Shown here piece by piece: positions 6,973-15,391 of a stretch of 64,000 bases of DNA (within the stretch, counting starts at the first letter, position 1; each line of letters begins with the position of its first letter). The notes beneath the pieces were generated by a model. That model saw only the letters and a program-made list of their open reading frames with translations. It was not told the DNA's origin and did no database searches. Both the position numbers and the translations under genes were made by a program. The DNA is from Alphaproteobacteria bacterium (GTDB lineage Bacteria; Pseudomonadota; Alphaproteobacteria; Rs-D84), in the NCBI GenBank assembly GCA_017616785.1, contig JAFZXK010000005.1:49337-113336 (forward strand), in the 5' to 3' direction.

Positions 6973-8290
6973 ACATAGGATTACGAAAGCTCGTTTGTGA
7001 TTCGTTTGCCCCACCTGCAATTGCGCACTTTGTCGCGCAGTTTTTTATACATGTCGCTAAACTCGCGGTGTAGGCAGAATACACCCATTTAGATATAGCA
7101 GGATCCGTCATTTTACAATAACAATATTTTCCGTTCCCCCCAGACACAAACGAAGTAGAATACGTTTGCTGAATTTCTAACTGCTTAGAATCCGCAGATA
7201 TGTTTCCAATCACAGCAGAAGTAGGGACAACCGAGCTACATATTGCCGAACCATTAATTGTAAAGGTCTTTGTGGAATCAGAAGAATTTATAAAGTCCAG
7301 TCGCCAAGTCCCTTTGGAAAGCGAATCCAAAATTCCGGTATTACAAACCTGAGTATTGGTACTAGGAGTTCCAAAATTTTGGCCACAATATCCAGTTGCA
7401 GCGGCATATTGGCCAGCATTATCAACTATGTCTAAATATGATGGGGTGGTCGTTACAAGCCGCACTGTATTCTCTAAGCGCCATAATGAACCATTGGAAT
7501 CTGGAATTCCGTTTTCATCAACCTGCGTAAATTCATGATTTACGGCATCTATTATTGCGTTATTTAATGTAACAGCATCTATAAAACCCTGATCCGTCTT
7601 GTTGGTTGTCGTATATATTGGCGCCGCACCCAGCATCCCACCCTCGCCACCTTCGGCGGCTTGGGTCATAACATAGTTTGCCGAACCATTTGATATATAT
7701 TGTTTTCTATTTACCCCCGTAAGCACCGCACCCGTCGTAGGTATAGTTGTTGATGTTGTATCAGAATAATCCCCACTTGTCGCGTTTGGGGTTCCAAGTG
7801 TCGCAACAATTCCGCGTGGCGCCCCCAATTGTTCATCAGTTCCCGTTGTTGGGAAGGTTATTGCAGAATTTGTCGCAACAGTGATCTTGTCTAATTTTGA
7901 ATTTATACCGTCGTCAACATATTTCTTTGATGTTGGTATCTTCCTGTCCCCTAGTGCCGCCCATTGTGCAGTAAGAGTGAGAACCAGTGTATCACGAGTT
8001 TTGCAATTAGTATTTGTATATGTGTCCCCAGGTTGCATTATATCGCCACTGGCGGCATATGATGCGCTGCTGCTGGTAATAAGCCATCCTTCAAAACTAT
8101 AATCAGATTTTGAACAAGTATTTTCAGCCACAACAAAACTACCCGTGTCGGCATTTGCCGTATGACTTTCAGGTGCTGGTCCATTTGCACCACTACCACA
8201 ACTGTATACAACTTTGCACGGACCAGCCGCAAACCCAGGCAAAGATAATAAAATTCCACCAATTACAAGTAAGAGTTTATTCTGTCTCAT
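6956..8290 (-). CDS. Secreted surface protein with an InlB B-type repeat and a YVD segment
   Basis: The 444-residue precursor has a signal peptide (MRQNKLLLVIGGILLSLPGFAA). Residues of about 24-110 resemble one Listeria-Bacteroides (InlB B / Flg_new) repeat, with an FEGW core and an LTAQW end, here carrying cysteines. Next comes SKKYVDDGINSKLDKI, related to the YVD segment of the two neighbouring surface proteins, and a long Thr/Ser/Asn-rich region with a Cys cluster near the C-terminus. Surface display or adhesion is an inference. Its last codons and stop lie in corA-derived sequence, so the 3' end was formed at the insertion junction. It follows 8314-8913 by 23 bp in the same transcript. 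Confidence 0.75.
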   Translation of the reverse strand: MRQNKLLLVIGGILLSLPGFAAGPCKVVYSCGSGANGPAPESHTANADTGSFVVAENTCSKSDYSFEGWLITSSSASYAASGDIMQPGDTYTNTNCKTRDTLVLTLTAQWAALGDRKIPTSKKYVDDGINSKLDKITVATNSAITFPTTGTDEQLGAPRGIVATLGTPNATSGDYSDTTSTTIPTTGAVLTGVNRKQYISNGSANYVMTQAAEGGEGGMLGAAPIYTTTNKTDQGFIDAVTLNNAIIDAVNHEFTQVDENGIPDSNGSLWRLENTVRLVTTTPSYLDIVDNAGQYAAATGYCGQNFGTPSTNTQVCNTGILDSLSKGTWRLDFINSSDSTKTFTINGSAICSSVVPTSAVIGNISADSKQLEIQQTYSTSFVSGGNGKYCYCKMTDPAISKWVYSAYTASLATCIKNCATKCAIAGGANESQTSFRNPMLQSAI

Positions 8291-8313
8291 CTTCTTCTAT
8301 CCCCTCTTGTTTA

Positions 8314-8913
8314 TTATGGATTTGTGGTTTGTGGAACATAAACCCCATTCAATTCTTTTACAAGATATGTCAAACAATGGTCACCATTCGGATCTGTCTG
8401 TGCATTATATTCGCCTTCCCAACTATTGCATTCAAGGTGGGCATTAAATCCATTTGCAATCGCTGCATTAAGGTGCCCTGCCGAAACAAGTGCGTCTGTT
8501 TGCCCACTGTATGCCGCATTTGTTTTATATGTTGCACGTGCCGAAACTGTACCCTCAGTTCCAGTATAAGTGACCACATCACCAGTATTCCCAGCATCAA
8601 TTTTTTCTTGCTTTAAATTTAAACTTGTGTTTATCCCCCCAGTAGTAACCAATGTTGTTGCTGTGGTACTTGTTCCAAGGGTTGTTACAATCTGTCTCGC
8701 GCCAGGCGTCGCCCCAGTGGTTGTCGGATGGGTCATAACATAACTGCTCCCAGATGCCCTGCCTGGGATTTTATCCTGCTTAGTTTCAACTTGGGTATCC
8801 ACATAATATTTTGATGCAACGGTTTTTTTATCAGTTCCGGTATCCGAATATGCTGTACCAATAACAACAACACATGCCATGACACCACTAAACAGCACGG
8901 TTTTTATACTCAT
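8314..8913 (-). CDS. Secreted YVD-type surface protein
   Basis: The 199-residue precursor begins with a signal peptide (about 23 residues, ending GTAYS) and then KKTVASKYYVDTQVETKQDK, which parallels the protein at the left edge. The remainder is Thr/Gly/Ala-rich with two cysteines near residues 160-180. The function is unknown; an exported fibre or adhesin-like role is likely. The RBS AAAGGGAGGT precedes the ATG. Leader RNA B, ending in a terminator, lies between its promoter and the start codon. The gene is first of a two-gene operon with 6956-8290. Confidence 0.75.
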   Translation of the reverse strand: MSIKTVLFSGVMACVVVIGTAYSDTGTDKKTVASKYYVDTQVETKQDKIPGRASGSSYVMTHPTTTGATPGARQIVTTLGTSTTATTLVTTGGINTSLNLKQEKIDAGNTGDVVTYTGTEGTVSARATYKTNAAYSGQTDALVSAGHLNAAIANGFNAHLECNSWEGEYNAQTDPNGDHCLTYLVKELNGVYVPQTTNP

Positions 8914-8951
8914 TGCCCTTACCTCCCTTTCTATGATATGCTATGTTAAAT

Positions 8952-9165
8952 CAAAATACCGCCAAGAAACATGACGGTCGGGCATTTTCAAGGTCATACT
9001 CTGAATGACTCTGTGGTATTTGGTAAACCTGTTGTATCCCCACAGATGCCCGACCCACAGGTCAGGCAAACGGTGCAAAGCGCTAATGTAATAAAATTCA
9101 TTGTCAATGCGTTTGCACCGCAGAGTAGAGTCCTTGAAAGACCCAAACCAAACTTCCTTGGTTCG
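8952..9165 (-). ncRNA. Structured leader RNA B (same architecture as RNA A)
   Basis: On the minus strand P1 joins 9141-9149 to 8976-8984, with the same single bulged U as RNA A. It continues with TTTCAAGG/CCTTGAAA and ACTCTG/CAGAGT. Inside are P2 CGGTGCAAA/TTTGCACCG with a loop of about 30 nt, P3 TGCCTGACC/GGTCGGGCA and P4 CTGTGG/CCACAG. ACCGTCA/TGGCGGT followed by ATTTT forms a terminator directly after P1. Primary sequence is little conserved outside GGTTYGGG and CCCGACCGTC, while the stems are preserved, which indicates selection on structure. The terminator lies about 40 nt before the ATG of the surface protein gene at 8913. Confidence 0.6.
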
Positions 9166-9170
9166 CAATC

Positions 9171-9200
9171 ATGCTAACAAAAATCATCAAGCTAGGTCAA
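9171..9200 (-). promoter_or_regulatory. Sigma-70 promoter of leader RNA B
   Basis: TTGACC (9195-9200) and TAGCAT (9171-9176) lie on the minus strand with an 18-bp spacer, preceded by AAAAAAGCAC. It is the counterpart of the promoter at 1533-1562. Confidence 0.7.
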
Positions 9201-9282
9201 GTGCTTTTTTAAATCTGTATTTCTAAGGAAATCCCGGCTTCCTGACATTTTGAACACTCTTTTATAAATTGTGTCCACACAA

Positions 9283-9491
9283 TTTTAATTTGATTTTTGT
9301 CGCGCGTGGGGATAAAATGTTTCGGTGCGAAATCAAAGGGGGTCGGCATGTTTGATACAGAAAAATTAAAATCTTTTTCTTGGATAAATGTTGCGAACCC
9401 TGATCATGATGATTTTGAAAAACTGCAAGATGAATACAAGATTGACGAAGATACAATCTCTGACATTTTGGACCCTGATGAACAACCGCGC
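9283..9491 (+). repeat. 209-bp direct repeat (corA 5' region), second copy
   Basis: This block matches 6722-6930 at a constant offset of 2561 bp with only a few substitutions. The two copies bracket the surface-protein cassette. Confidence 0.8.
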
Positions 9492-10232
9492 ATAGAGGTT
9501 GAAGATGATTACAAGGTTATAATTGTCCGCTTTCCCATTGTGAATCGCGAAACTGATACCCAGTGGCATACGGAACCGCTTTCCATTATTTATTCAACCA
9601 ATCGCGTTATTACTGTGTGTCGCAAACGTTGCGATATATTGGACAAAATTAAACGCGCCGAAAAAACATCACGTGAAGAATTTATTTTGAACATAATGTA
9701 TTATATCGCGGAATCTTATTTGCGTTGTCTAAAGGAATTAAATCGTCGTGTTGTGGAATCCAAGAAAAACCTGCAACAACAAATTAGGAAGCGCGAATTG
9801 CTGGCATTACTCGATGTGGAAAACAGTTATACTCTTTATATGACGGGGTTAAAGGGCAACCTTTCGGTTTTGGATAAATTGGAAAAGGTTCGCGGATTTG
9901 CAAAAAACGACGAATGCGTGGAACTGATTGAAGATTCGCGTATCGAACTGTCCCAGGGGATTGAGGTCGTAACCAGTTATACCAAGATGCTAAAATCCAT
10001 CAAGGAAACATTTGAAAGCGTCATCAATATGGATTCGAACACATATATTAACCGCCTGACCATGTGGAACATTATATTAATGTTGCCGACACTGGTTGTG
10101 GGGTATTATGGGATGAATGTCGCTCTGCCCTTTGCGGAACATGGCGACACAGGCATCGTTATTTTCGTGATTATTATGGCGCTGTTGGTTGGATACGCAC
10201 TGTTTATATTTGTACGTAAACGCATAATTTAA
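9348..10232 (+). CDS. corA: CorA-type divalent cation transporter
   Basis: CorA forms a pentameric inner-membrane channel for Mg2+ (also Co2+ or Ni2+). The 294-residue product has the large cytoplasmic domain with a long helical stalk and two C-terminal membrane helices. The signature YGMN lies between them (VVGYYGMNVALP), and a basic KRII end follows. The ATG at 9348 has a strong RBS, AAAGGGGG. The upstream frame to 9297 is not needed. The 5' region is duplicated at 6722-6930. The 3' end overlaps the convergent adk gene by four bases. Confidence 0.93.
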   Translation: MFDTEKLKSFSWINVANPDHDDFEKLQDEYKIDEDTISDILDPDEQPRIEVEDDYKVIIVRFPIVNRETDTQWHTEPLSIIYSTNRVITVCRKRCDILDKIKRAEKTSREEFILNIMYYIAESYLRCLKELNRRVVESKKNLQQQIRKRELLALLDVENSYTLYMTGLKGNLSVLDKLEKVRGFAKNDECVELIEDSRIELSQGIEVVTSYTKMLKSIKETFESVINMDSNTYINRLTMWNIILMLPTLVVGYYGMNVALPFAEHGDTGIVIFVIIMALLVGYALFIFVRKRII

Positions 10233-10783
10233 TTTAGCACCGCCGAAATTTTCGCAAAGTTTTTATCGGCGTCCGCATCACTCACATCAACCGCGGAAAA
10301 TTTTATATTCGGCGCGTGCCGCAGCCATTCTATTGCCGGCATCGTAATTTTCCAGAAATTATCAAGACGACGGCGCACAACCGCGGCGTCCGCATCATCG
10401 GCGCGACCGCCACCTTCGCGGATTCTTTTTTCGATACGCGACAGCATCACCGATTCCGGAACATCCAAATAAATCACATGAATATCAAATTTATGCGCGA
10501 AAGTTTCGACAATCCACTTTGCCTGACCAAGCGTACGGGGAAATCCGTCAAGAATTAAATCAGAATCCGTATCAAAATGCGTGGCAAGCAATTCAAACAA
10601 GTCGGCGTCCGGCACCAATTCACCACGCGCAATAATTTGTGAAAGCCGCGATTCCGGCGGCAAAGCACGCAAAATTGCGCCCGTTTCCATATATTCGTAT
10701 TTTCCGCGCTCCATTATACGGCGCGCAAATGTGCCCTTGCCGGTGCCCTGACCACCCATCATAATAATCATTTTTGGTTTCAT
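10229..10783 (-). CDS. adk: Adenylate kinase family nucleoside monophosphate kinase
   Basis: The enzyme exchanges phosphate between ATP and AMP in the cytoplasm. The 184-residue product has the P-loop GGQGTGKGT near the N-terminus, DGFPRTLGQA for AMP binding, and RIEKRIREGGGRADDAD in the LID region. The LID is short and has no zinc cysteines, so this is the short form of the family; a UMP/CMP kinase-like specificity is possible. MKPKMIIM at 10783 has the RBS AAGGAA, so I reject the seven-residue longer frame. It is convergent with corA. Confidence 0.85.
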   Translation of the reverse strand: MKPKMIIMMGGQGTGKGTFARRIMERGKYEYMETGAILRALPPESRLSQIIARGELVPDADLFELLATHFDTDSDLILDGFPRTLGQAKWIVETFAHKFDIHVIYLDVPESVMLSRIEKRIREGGGRADDADAAVVRRRLDNFWKITMPAIEWLRHAPNIKFSAVDVSDADADKNFAKISAVLN

Positions 10784-10816
10784 TTTCGTTCCTTTTGTCC
10801 CCAAAATTATACCACA

Positions 10817-10846
10817 AAAAAATCCCCATGGCTATGGGGATTTTAT
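10817..10846 (-). terminator. Terminator of rpsA
   Basis: AAATCCCCAT-GGCT... and ATGGGGATTT arms give a 10-bp stem between rpsA and adk. A seven-T run follows it on the minus strand. Confidence 0.75.
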
Positions 10847-10870
10847 TTGTTTTGAAAACTTTGCCTTTGA

Positions 10871-12559
10871 TTATTTACGGCTGTTTTCAATCGCTGCACC
10901 AAGAATATCGCCAAGGACGGAACCACTGTCGGCCTCGTTCGCGTATTCTTTGACCGCTTGCTTTTCAAGTGTAACCTGAAGCGCGCGGATGGACAATTTC
11001 ACATTGTTCCCTTCCACGGATACCACGGATGCCTCAACCGTGTCGCCAACATGGAACTTGGATGTATCCTGTTCAGATTTTTCACGCGACAAATCGGTCC
11101 GACGGATTGTGCCCTTGATATCATTTGGCAAATCCAAAATCAATTCATCAGGTGTAACTTCGGACACAGTGCCCGACAAAACCGCACCTTTCTTAATAGA
11201 TGCCGCGTTGTTGTCCGCGCCCGCCGTCAATTGTTTAATACCCAATGTAACGCGTTCTTTTTCCGGATTGATGTCCAAGATTTTCGCGGTTACTTCTTGG
11301 CCACGGACGAATTTTTTCAATTCTTCTTCGTCCAAACGGTTCCAAGAAAGGTCAGAAATGTGAACCATACCGTCCAATTCCGGCGTCAATGCCACGAACA
11401 AACCGAATTCGGTTGTATTCTTAATCGGACCGGTAATAACATCGCCAACATTGTGTGTTTCGGCAAATTGCTTCCACGGATTTGGTTGCAATTGTTTATA
11501 CCCAAGTGATATGCGGCGTTTTTCTTGGTCAATATCCAAAACCATAACATTGACTTCTTGGCCAACCTGTAAAACCTTGGACGGATGGATGTTTTTGTTC
11601 GTCCATGAAAGTTCAGACATATGGACCAAACCTTCGATATTGTTCCCCAGGTCGATAAACGCACCATAATCGGTAACGGATGAAACCTTGCCGGTAACAG
11701 TGTCGCCAACGTTGAATGCGCGCGATGCGGTTTCCCATGGGTCTTCTTCCAATTGTTTTGCGCCAAGTGAAATGCGGTGTGTTTCCGGGTCAAATTGGAT
11801 AACCTTGACCTTTATCTTTTCACCGACATGCACCAATTCACGCGGATGATTCACGCGTTTCCAAGACAAATCGGTTACATGCAACAAACCGTCAATACCA
11901 CCAAGGTCGATAAACACACCATAATCAGTGATGTTTTTAACCGTACCTTCCAGTACCGCGCCAAGTTCGATGTTCTTTAACGCCTCTTTCTGGGCGGCGG
12001 CGATTGTATCAGATTGTATCGCGCGACGGGAAACAATTGCGTTTGTGCGCAACGCATCCATTTTCAACACGCGGAATTTGTCTTTTAACCCAATCATAGA
12101 TTTTGCATCGCGGATTGGTTTATGATCAACCTGGCTTGAGGGCATAAATGCGAATACGCCATTGATATCGACGGTATAGCCACCACGAACCACATCGATA
12201 ATTGTACCTTCGGGATCTTCGCCCGCGGCAACGATTTTTTCAAGTTCTTTCCATGCCTTTTCGGCGCGTGCCTTGGCATAGGACAGAACCGCCGTTCCTT
12301 CACGCGATTCGTAACGTTCGACGAACACATCAATAATGTCGCCAACGGCCGGCACAGATGCGCCAAATTCACGCAACGGAACGCGACCTTCGGATTTAAG
12401 GCCAACATCAACCAAAACGAAATCGCCACGGATATCTTTGACCGTGCCCTTGGTCGCGTAACCTTGCAAAGTTTCTTGTTTACCATAGTTTTCATCAAAC
12501 ATTTTGACGAAATCTTCACCCGCGATCGGGTTAAATAAATCTTTGGATAAATCTTTCAT
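10871..12559 (-). CDS. rpsA: 30S ribosomal protein S1
   Basis: S1 binds mRNA on the 30S subunit and helps initiation on structured or weak leaders. The 562-residue product contains six S1 repeats. Typical copies are DYGVFIDLGGIDGLLHVTDL, DYGAFIDLGNNIEGLVHMSE and EFGLFVALTPELDGMVHISD. The length is close to the 557 residues of the E. coli protein. A promoter lies at 12672-12700, and a leader of about 105 nt contains an intrinsic terminator-like hairpin before the start. The gene is transcribed alone towards a strong terminator. Confidence 0.97.
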   Translation of the reverse strand: MKDLSKDLFNPIAGEDFVKMFDENYGKQETLQGYATKGTVKDIRGDFVLVDVGLKSEGRVPLREFGASVPAVGDIIDVFVERYESREGTAVLSYAKARAEKAWKELEKIVAAGEDPEGTIIDVVRGGYTVDINGVFAFMPSSQVDHKPIRDAKSMIGLKDKFRVLKMDALRTNAIVSRRAIQSDTIAAAQKEALKNIELGAVLEGTVKNITDYGVFIDLGGIDGLLHVTDLSWKRVNHPRELVHVGEKIKVKVIQFDPETHRISLGAKQLEEDPWETASRAFNVGDTVTGKVSSVTDYGAFIDLGNNIEGLVHMSELSWTNKNIHPSKVLQVGQEVNVMVLDIDQEKRRISLGYKQLQPNPWKQFAETHNVGDVITGPIKNTTEFGLFVALTPELDGMVHISDLSWNRLDEEELKKFVRGQEVTAKILDINPEKERVTLGIKQLTAGADNNAASIKKGAVLSGTVSEVTPDELILDLPNDIKGTIRRTDLSREKSEQDTSKFHVGDTVEASVVSVEGNNVKLSIRALQVTLEKQAVKEYANEADSGSVLGDILGAAIENSRK

Positions 12560-12604
12560 TAGAATTCATACAAAGTTTGCCGTCGCAGCCATATTTGTTA
12601 TAGG

Positions 12605-12630
12605 AAAAAACCGCGAGGTCTTGCGGGGTT
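12605..12630 (-). terminator. Terminator-like hairpin in the rpsA leader
   Basis: On the minus strand CCGC-AAGACCTC-GCGG is followed by TTTTTT. It lies between the rpsA promoter and its start codon, so it may act as an attenuator. Confidence 0.5.
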
Positions 12631-12671
12631 AATCGGACTGATTTCGTGCCCGCCCACGGAAATCGGGGTAC

Positions 12672-12700
12672 ATTGTATACACTTTTTAACAGAAAAGCAA
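12672..12700 (-). promoter_or_regulatory. rpsA promoter
   Basis: TTGCTT (12695-12700) and TACAAT (12672-12677) lie on the minus strand with a 17-bp spacer. Confidence 0.65.
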
Positions 12701-12724
12701 GAAAAAACATAGTGTTGTTTTCTA

Positions 12725-12753
12725 TTGCTTTTTATTGCGATTTGTGATATAAT
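12725..12753 (+). promoter_or_regulatory. Promoter of the tail-fibre gene (shared phage-gene design)
   Basis: TTGCTT (12725-12730) and TATAAT (12748-12753) have a 17-bp spacer that starts TTTATTG. The promoter of the endolysin gene at 61039-61067 is nearly identical through the spacer. Confidence 0.75.
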
Positions 12754-12767
12754 TTGTCTCACAAAGG

Positions 12768-12824
12768 CGGGCGATTTTATCGGCCGTTTTTTATTTGACC
12801 GTGCATCATGCGCGGTTTTTTTGT
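12768..12824 (+). terminator. Two tandem terminators before the tail-fibre RBS
   Basis: The first stem is CGGGCGAT/ATCGGCCG (12768-12786) with one mismatch, followed by six T. The second is ACCGTGCAT/ATGCGCGGT (12798-12816), followed by seven T. Both lie between the promoter and the RBS AAAAGGAG. Confidence 0.65.
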
Positions 12825-12843
12825 TATAACAAAAGGAGAAAAT

Positions 12844-13734
12844 ATGCAAAAAGTATCATACATGGGAAACGGCGAAACAACCGAGTTTAGTTTTACTTTC
12901 CCTTATTATGAAAACACAAATATTATCGTAACCAAAAATGGTGCGACCACGACGGGCTATCAAATTATCGGAACCAGTGGCGGATTGGATGCGGATATTC
13001 CCTATGTCGGTGGCAAGGTAGTTTTTGAAACCGCACCAACGGTGATGGACAGTATAACCATTGCACGCAGTTTACCGCTGGAACGCGTAATCGATTATCA
13101 ACCAACGGCGAAAATCGATCCCACAACCGTAAATCAAGATATGAACTATATGATGGAAATCTTGAAAGACATGCAGGACCAACTGGACACTTTCCACACG
13201 CAATACGCCGAAATTGCCGACAGCGAATCCGCCGCGACACTTTTGGCGCGAATAGACGCAATAAGCGAAGACATTACATCCGTAAGTGCACAAATAACGG
13301 GCCTTGGTGATATAAGCACATTGCGGCAATCTGTTACCGATTTGTCAACGACTGTTGGCGGTCACACAACAAGTATTGGTTCACTAAACACACTTACAAG
13401 TGGCATGACTGATTATGTTATCGCGTCACAATCGCCAACGGCGGACAACAACTATACTTGGTACCGTAAATATAAAAGTGGCTGGGTTGAACAAGGTGGC
13501 TATCGTGTGGCAACGACTAATTCTGGCGAGCAAATTACACTGCCTGTGGAAATGGCCGACGCACATTATCTAATAAACATGACCACAAATAATGATACAA
13601 GTGGCGGCACATATCATTATCCTGTGTGGGAAAACCAGACCGCAACAGGATTCCAAGCAGAATTGGTTTACCAAGGAAATTGGTATCCTGGGGCTTTCTA
13701 TTGGGAAGTCAGGGGCAAAATGGCGACCGAATAA
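12844..13734 (+). CDS. Phage T7-type tail fibre protein
   Basis: The 296-residue product begins like T7 tail-fibre N-terminal domains, which anchor the fibre to the virion: a GNGETTEFSFTFPYY opening, then VTKNGA, GGKVVFETAP and PTTVNQDM. A helical stalk follows at about residues 95-185. The end is a tip domain with WYRKYKSGWVEQGG, EQITLPVEM and FYWEVRG. The start at 12844 has the RBS AAAAGGAG. No other virion gene is adjacent: rpsA lies upstream and glycosyltransferases lie downstream. It is therefore either a stray prophage remnant or part of a dispersed domesticated phage. The promoter and leader resemble those of two other phage-type genes in the window. Confidence 0.85.
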   Translation: MQKVSYMGNGETTEFSFTFPYYENTNIIVTKNGATTTGYQIIGTSGGLDADIPYVGGKVVFETAPTVMDSITIARSLPLERVIDYQPTAKIDPTTVNQDMNYMMEILKDMQDQLDTFHTQYAEIADSESAATLLARIDAISEDITSVSAQITGLGDISTLRQSVTDLSTTVGGHTTSIGSLNTLTSGMTDYVIASQSPTADNNYTWYRKYKSGWVEQGGYRVATTNSGEQITLPVEMADAHYLINMTTNNDTSGGTYHYPVWENQTATGFQAELVYQGNWYPGAFYWEVRGKMATE

Positions 13735-13750
13735 ATATTATACTGATGCG

Positions 13751-13778
13751 AATAAATCCACCATGTGGTGGATTTATT
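13751..13778. terminator. Bidirectional terminator between tail-fibre gene and glycosyltransferase operon
   Basis: AATAAATCCACC-ATGT-GGTGGATTTATT is a perfect 12-bp stem. Its last bases overlap the stop of the convergent gene at 13774. Confidence 0.75.
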
Positions 13779-14583
13779 CATTATAACTGTGCATAGATAC
13801 CGTTTTATATTTATCTTTGTTTGGCATTTTATCGTATTCAGTAAAAACGATGCTTTTATTATACCATTCCCGTATAATCATATATTTCCTATGATTATAA
13901 TACATATAATTACCGTATGTTTCATATTCGGAAAACGAAGATATTTGCGCGGGGTCAAGGTTATCGATTATCGCATCAACCCACTTTTTATGTGTGTATT
14001 CTTCTATTTTTTGCTTCATTTCTGATAAAAAAGATTTCTTGAACAGCATGTGGTGCGCGACAAAAGATAATGCAAACCGTTTGTTTAATCCTAATAATTT
14101 TTTATAACTCGTAAAATATGGTGCATGATATTCATCGGAACAATCGAAAACCATTTTGTTTCGTTTTACAAAAAATTGTTTGCGTGTGAATACGGTATCA
14201 GAATCCGCGACCAATATGTATTCATTTTTGCAAATTTTGTCACAGTTTAATTTCAATAATTGTTGGAAAATCCATCCAGACCTATCCATGCCACAAGGTT
14301 TATAATCTATATCCTTGACGGTTATATCCAACACCGTGTTTTCATCTATGAACGTGCAGTTATATTTGTTGCAAAAACCCCTAATAAAATCAGAATCCGG
14401 TGCGACCAGATATATGTTATCTATGTGATGCTGAATATTCGCAAGTGACGGTATAACCAAAGATAATTTATTCAAATCCTTGTCGGTTGTTGGTATTACA
14501 ACGTCAATATGTCCATGTTTTCTTGATGCGAAACATTTATTATAAAACGATAAAGTTTTTGATTTTATGTACTTGTGTTTCAT
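13774..14583 (-). CDS. DUF6492-like putative glycosyltransferase
   Basis: The 269-residue product looks like a GT-A-fold transferase acting in polysaccharide synthesis. It has IDVVIPTTDKDL near the start, a DSD motif in LVADSDTVFTRK for metal and nucleotide-sugar binding, and a C-terminal part rich in aromatic and basic residues. I assign it to the DUF6492 type by this pattern only. The ATG at 14583 has the RBS AAAGGA inside the end of the fucosyltransferase gene and sits two bases after its stop. It is the last gene of the six-gene operon. The sugar transferred cannot be told. Confidence 0.7.
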   Translation of the reverse strand: MKHKYIKSKTLSFYNKCFASRKHGHIDVVIPTTDKDLNKLSLVIPSLANIQHHIDNIYLVAPDSDFIRGFCNKYNCTFIDENTVLDITVKDIDYKPCGMDRSGWIFQQLLKLNCDKICKNEYILVADSDTVFTRKQFFVKRNKMVFDCSDEYHAPYFTSYKKLLGLNKRFALSFVAHHMLFKKSFLSEMKQKIEEYTHKKWVDAIIDNLDPAQISSFSEYETYGNYMYYNHRKYMIIREWYNKSIVFTEYDKMPNKDKYKTVSMHSYNE

Positions 14584-14585
14584 AC

Positions 14586-15389
14586 CTAAATCCTTTGCCA
14601 TTTTATCGGAACAATATCGGTTAATTGCCCATCCGCAAACCATTGTACCGGTGCGACAACAATTTTATCTGAATTTTGATTAAGCCATGCGCCCCACCAA
14701 GAAAAACTGCTGTTTGCGATGATATTATGTTTACAATTTGCCATTAACCACATATCCCATGCACTATCACGACCATGATTTATATCAACAAATGTACATG
14801 GAACATCAAGTTTTAGATTATCTGTCACCCACTGTGGGTCATCAGAGAAAATAAAAAAGTGTGGATCTGTTACATGTTCTGCGATAAATTTTATTGCACG
14901 CGCATAATAATCCAAATCACAAAGGCCGTGAATATGTTGCAATTTAACATAATCACCACGCCGGACATGTATCGAAACACTGTTTGTTTTATGTATTAAA
15001 TCCAAGATTTTTTGATTTTGTTGGTTCGGTTTTTGCCTTGGCACAAAATCTTTTACTAATCGTTCACGAATTGGTTCATAATAACGCGCCACCTGAAAAT
15101 ACCCCTCGATAACACCAGCTTTTGTTTTTAACAATTCGGAATTGTAAACATTATATGGTTTTTCAACATATCGTTTTCGTTTAATAACACCAAAAATTTT
15201 TGTTTTATTGGTAAGTGCGGGATTTATATTCCAAAAGTCCAATTCGTATTCACGCTGCGCGACATTTGGATTGCCACGTGTTTCATCAAACCATGATGTG
15301 TCATACTTGACCGTTCCGCCAATTGCAATTCCAAAGGCGTATTGAAACATCTGATTTCCCAAACCACCCATCAACCTAATTATTTTCAC
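14586..15389 (-). CDS. Alpha-1,2-fucosyltransferase (GT11 family)
   Basis: GT11 enzymes transfer fucose from GDP-fucose onto surface glycans. The 267-residue product has the family landmarks: GGLGNQMFQYAFG at the start, SIHVRRGDYV for GDP-sugar binding, FFIFSDDPQWV, and NSSFSWWGAWLN near the end. It is the fifth gene of the operon and is separated by two bases from the next. Fucosylated O-antigen or capsule often mimics host glycans, which would suit a host-associated cell; that is inference. Confidence 0.93.
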   Translation of the reverse strand: MKIIRLMGGLGNQMFQYAFGIAIGGTVKYDTSWFDETRGNPNVAQREYELDFWNINPALTNKTKIFGVIKRKRYVEKPYNVYNSELLKTKAGVIEGYFQVARYYEPIRERLVKDFVPRQKPNQQNQKILDLIHKTNSVSIHVRRGDYVKLQHIHGLCDLDYYARAIKFIAEHVTDPHFFIFSDDPQWVTDNLKLDVPCTFVDINHGRDSAWDMWLMANCKHNIIANSSFSWWGAWLNQNSDKIVVAPVQWFADGQLTDIVPIKWQRI

Positions 15390-15391
15390 TT

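Noticed and set aside
8110..8616. 168-codon frame antisense to the surface proteins
   Set aside because: Cys/Ile/His-rich composition, no RBS, and it spans the junction of two well-supported minus-strand genes.
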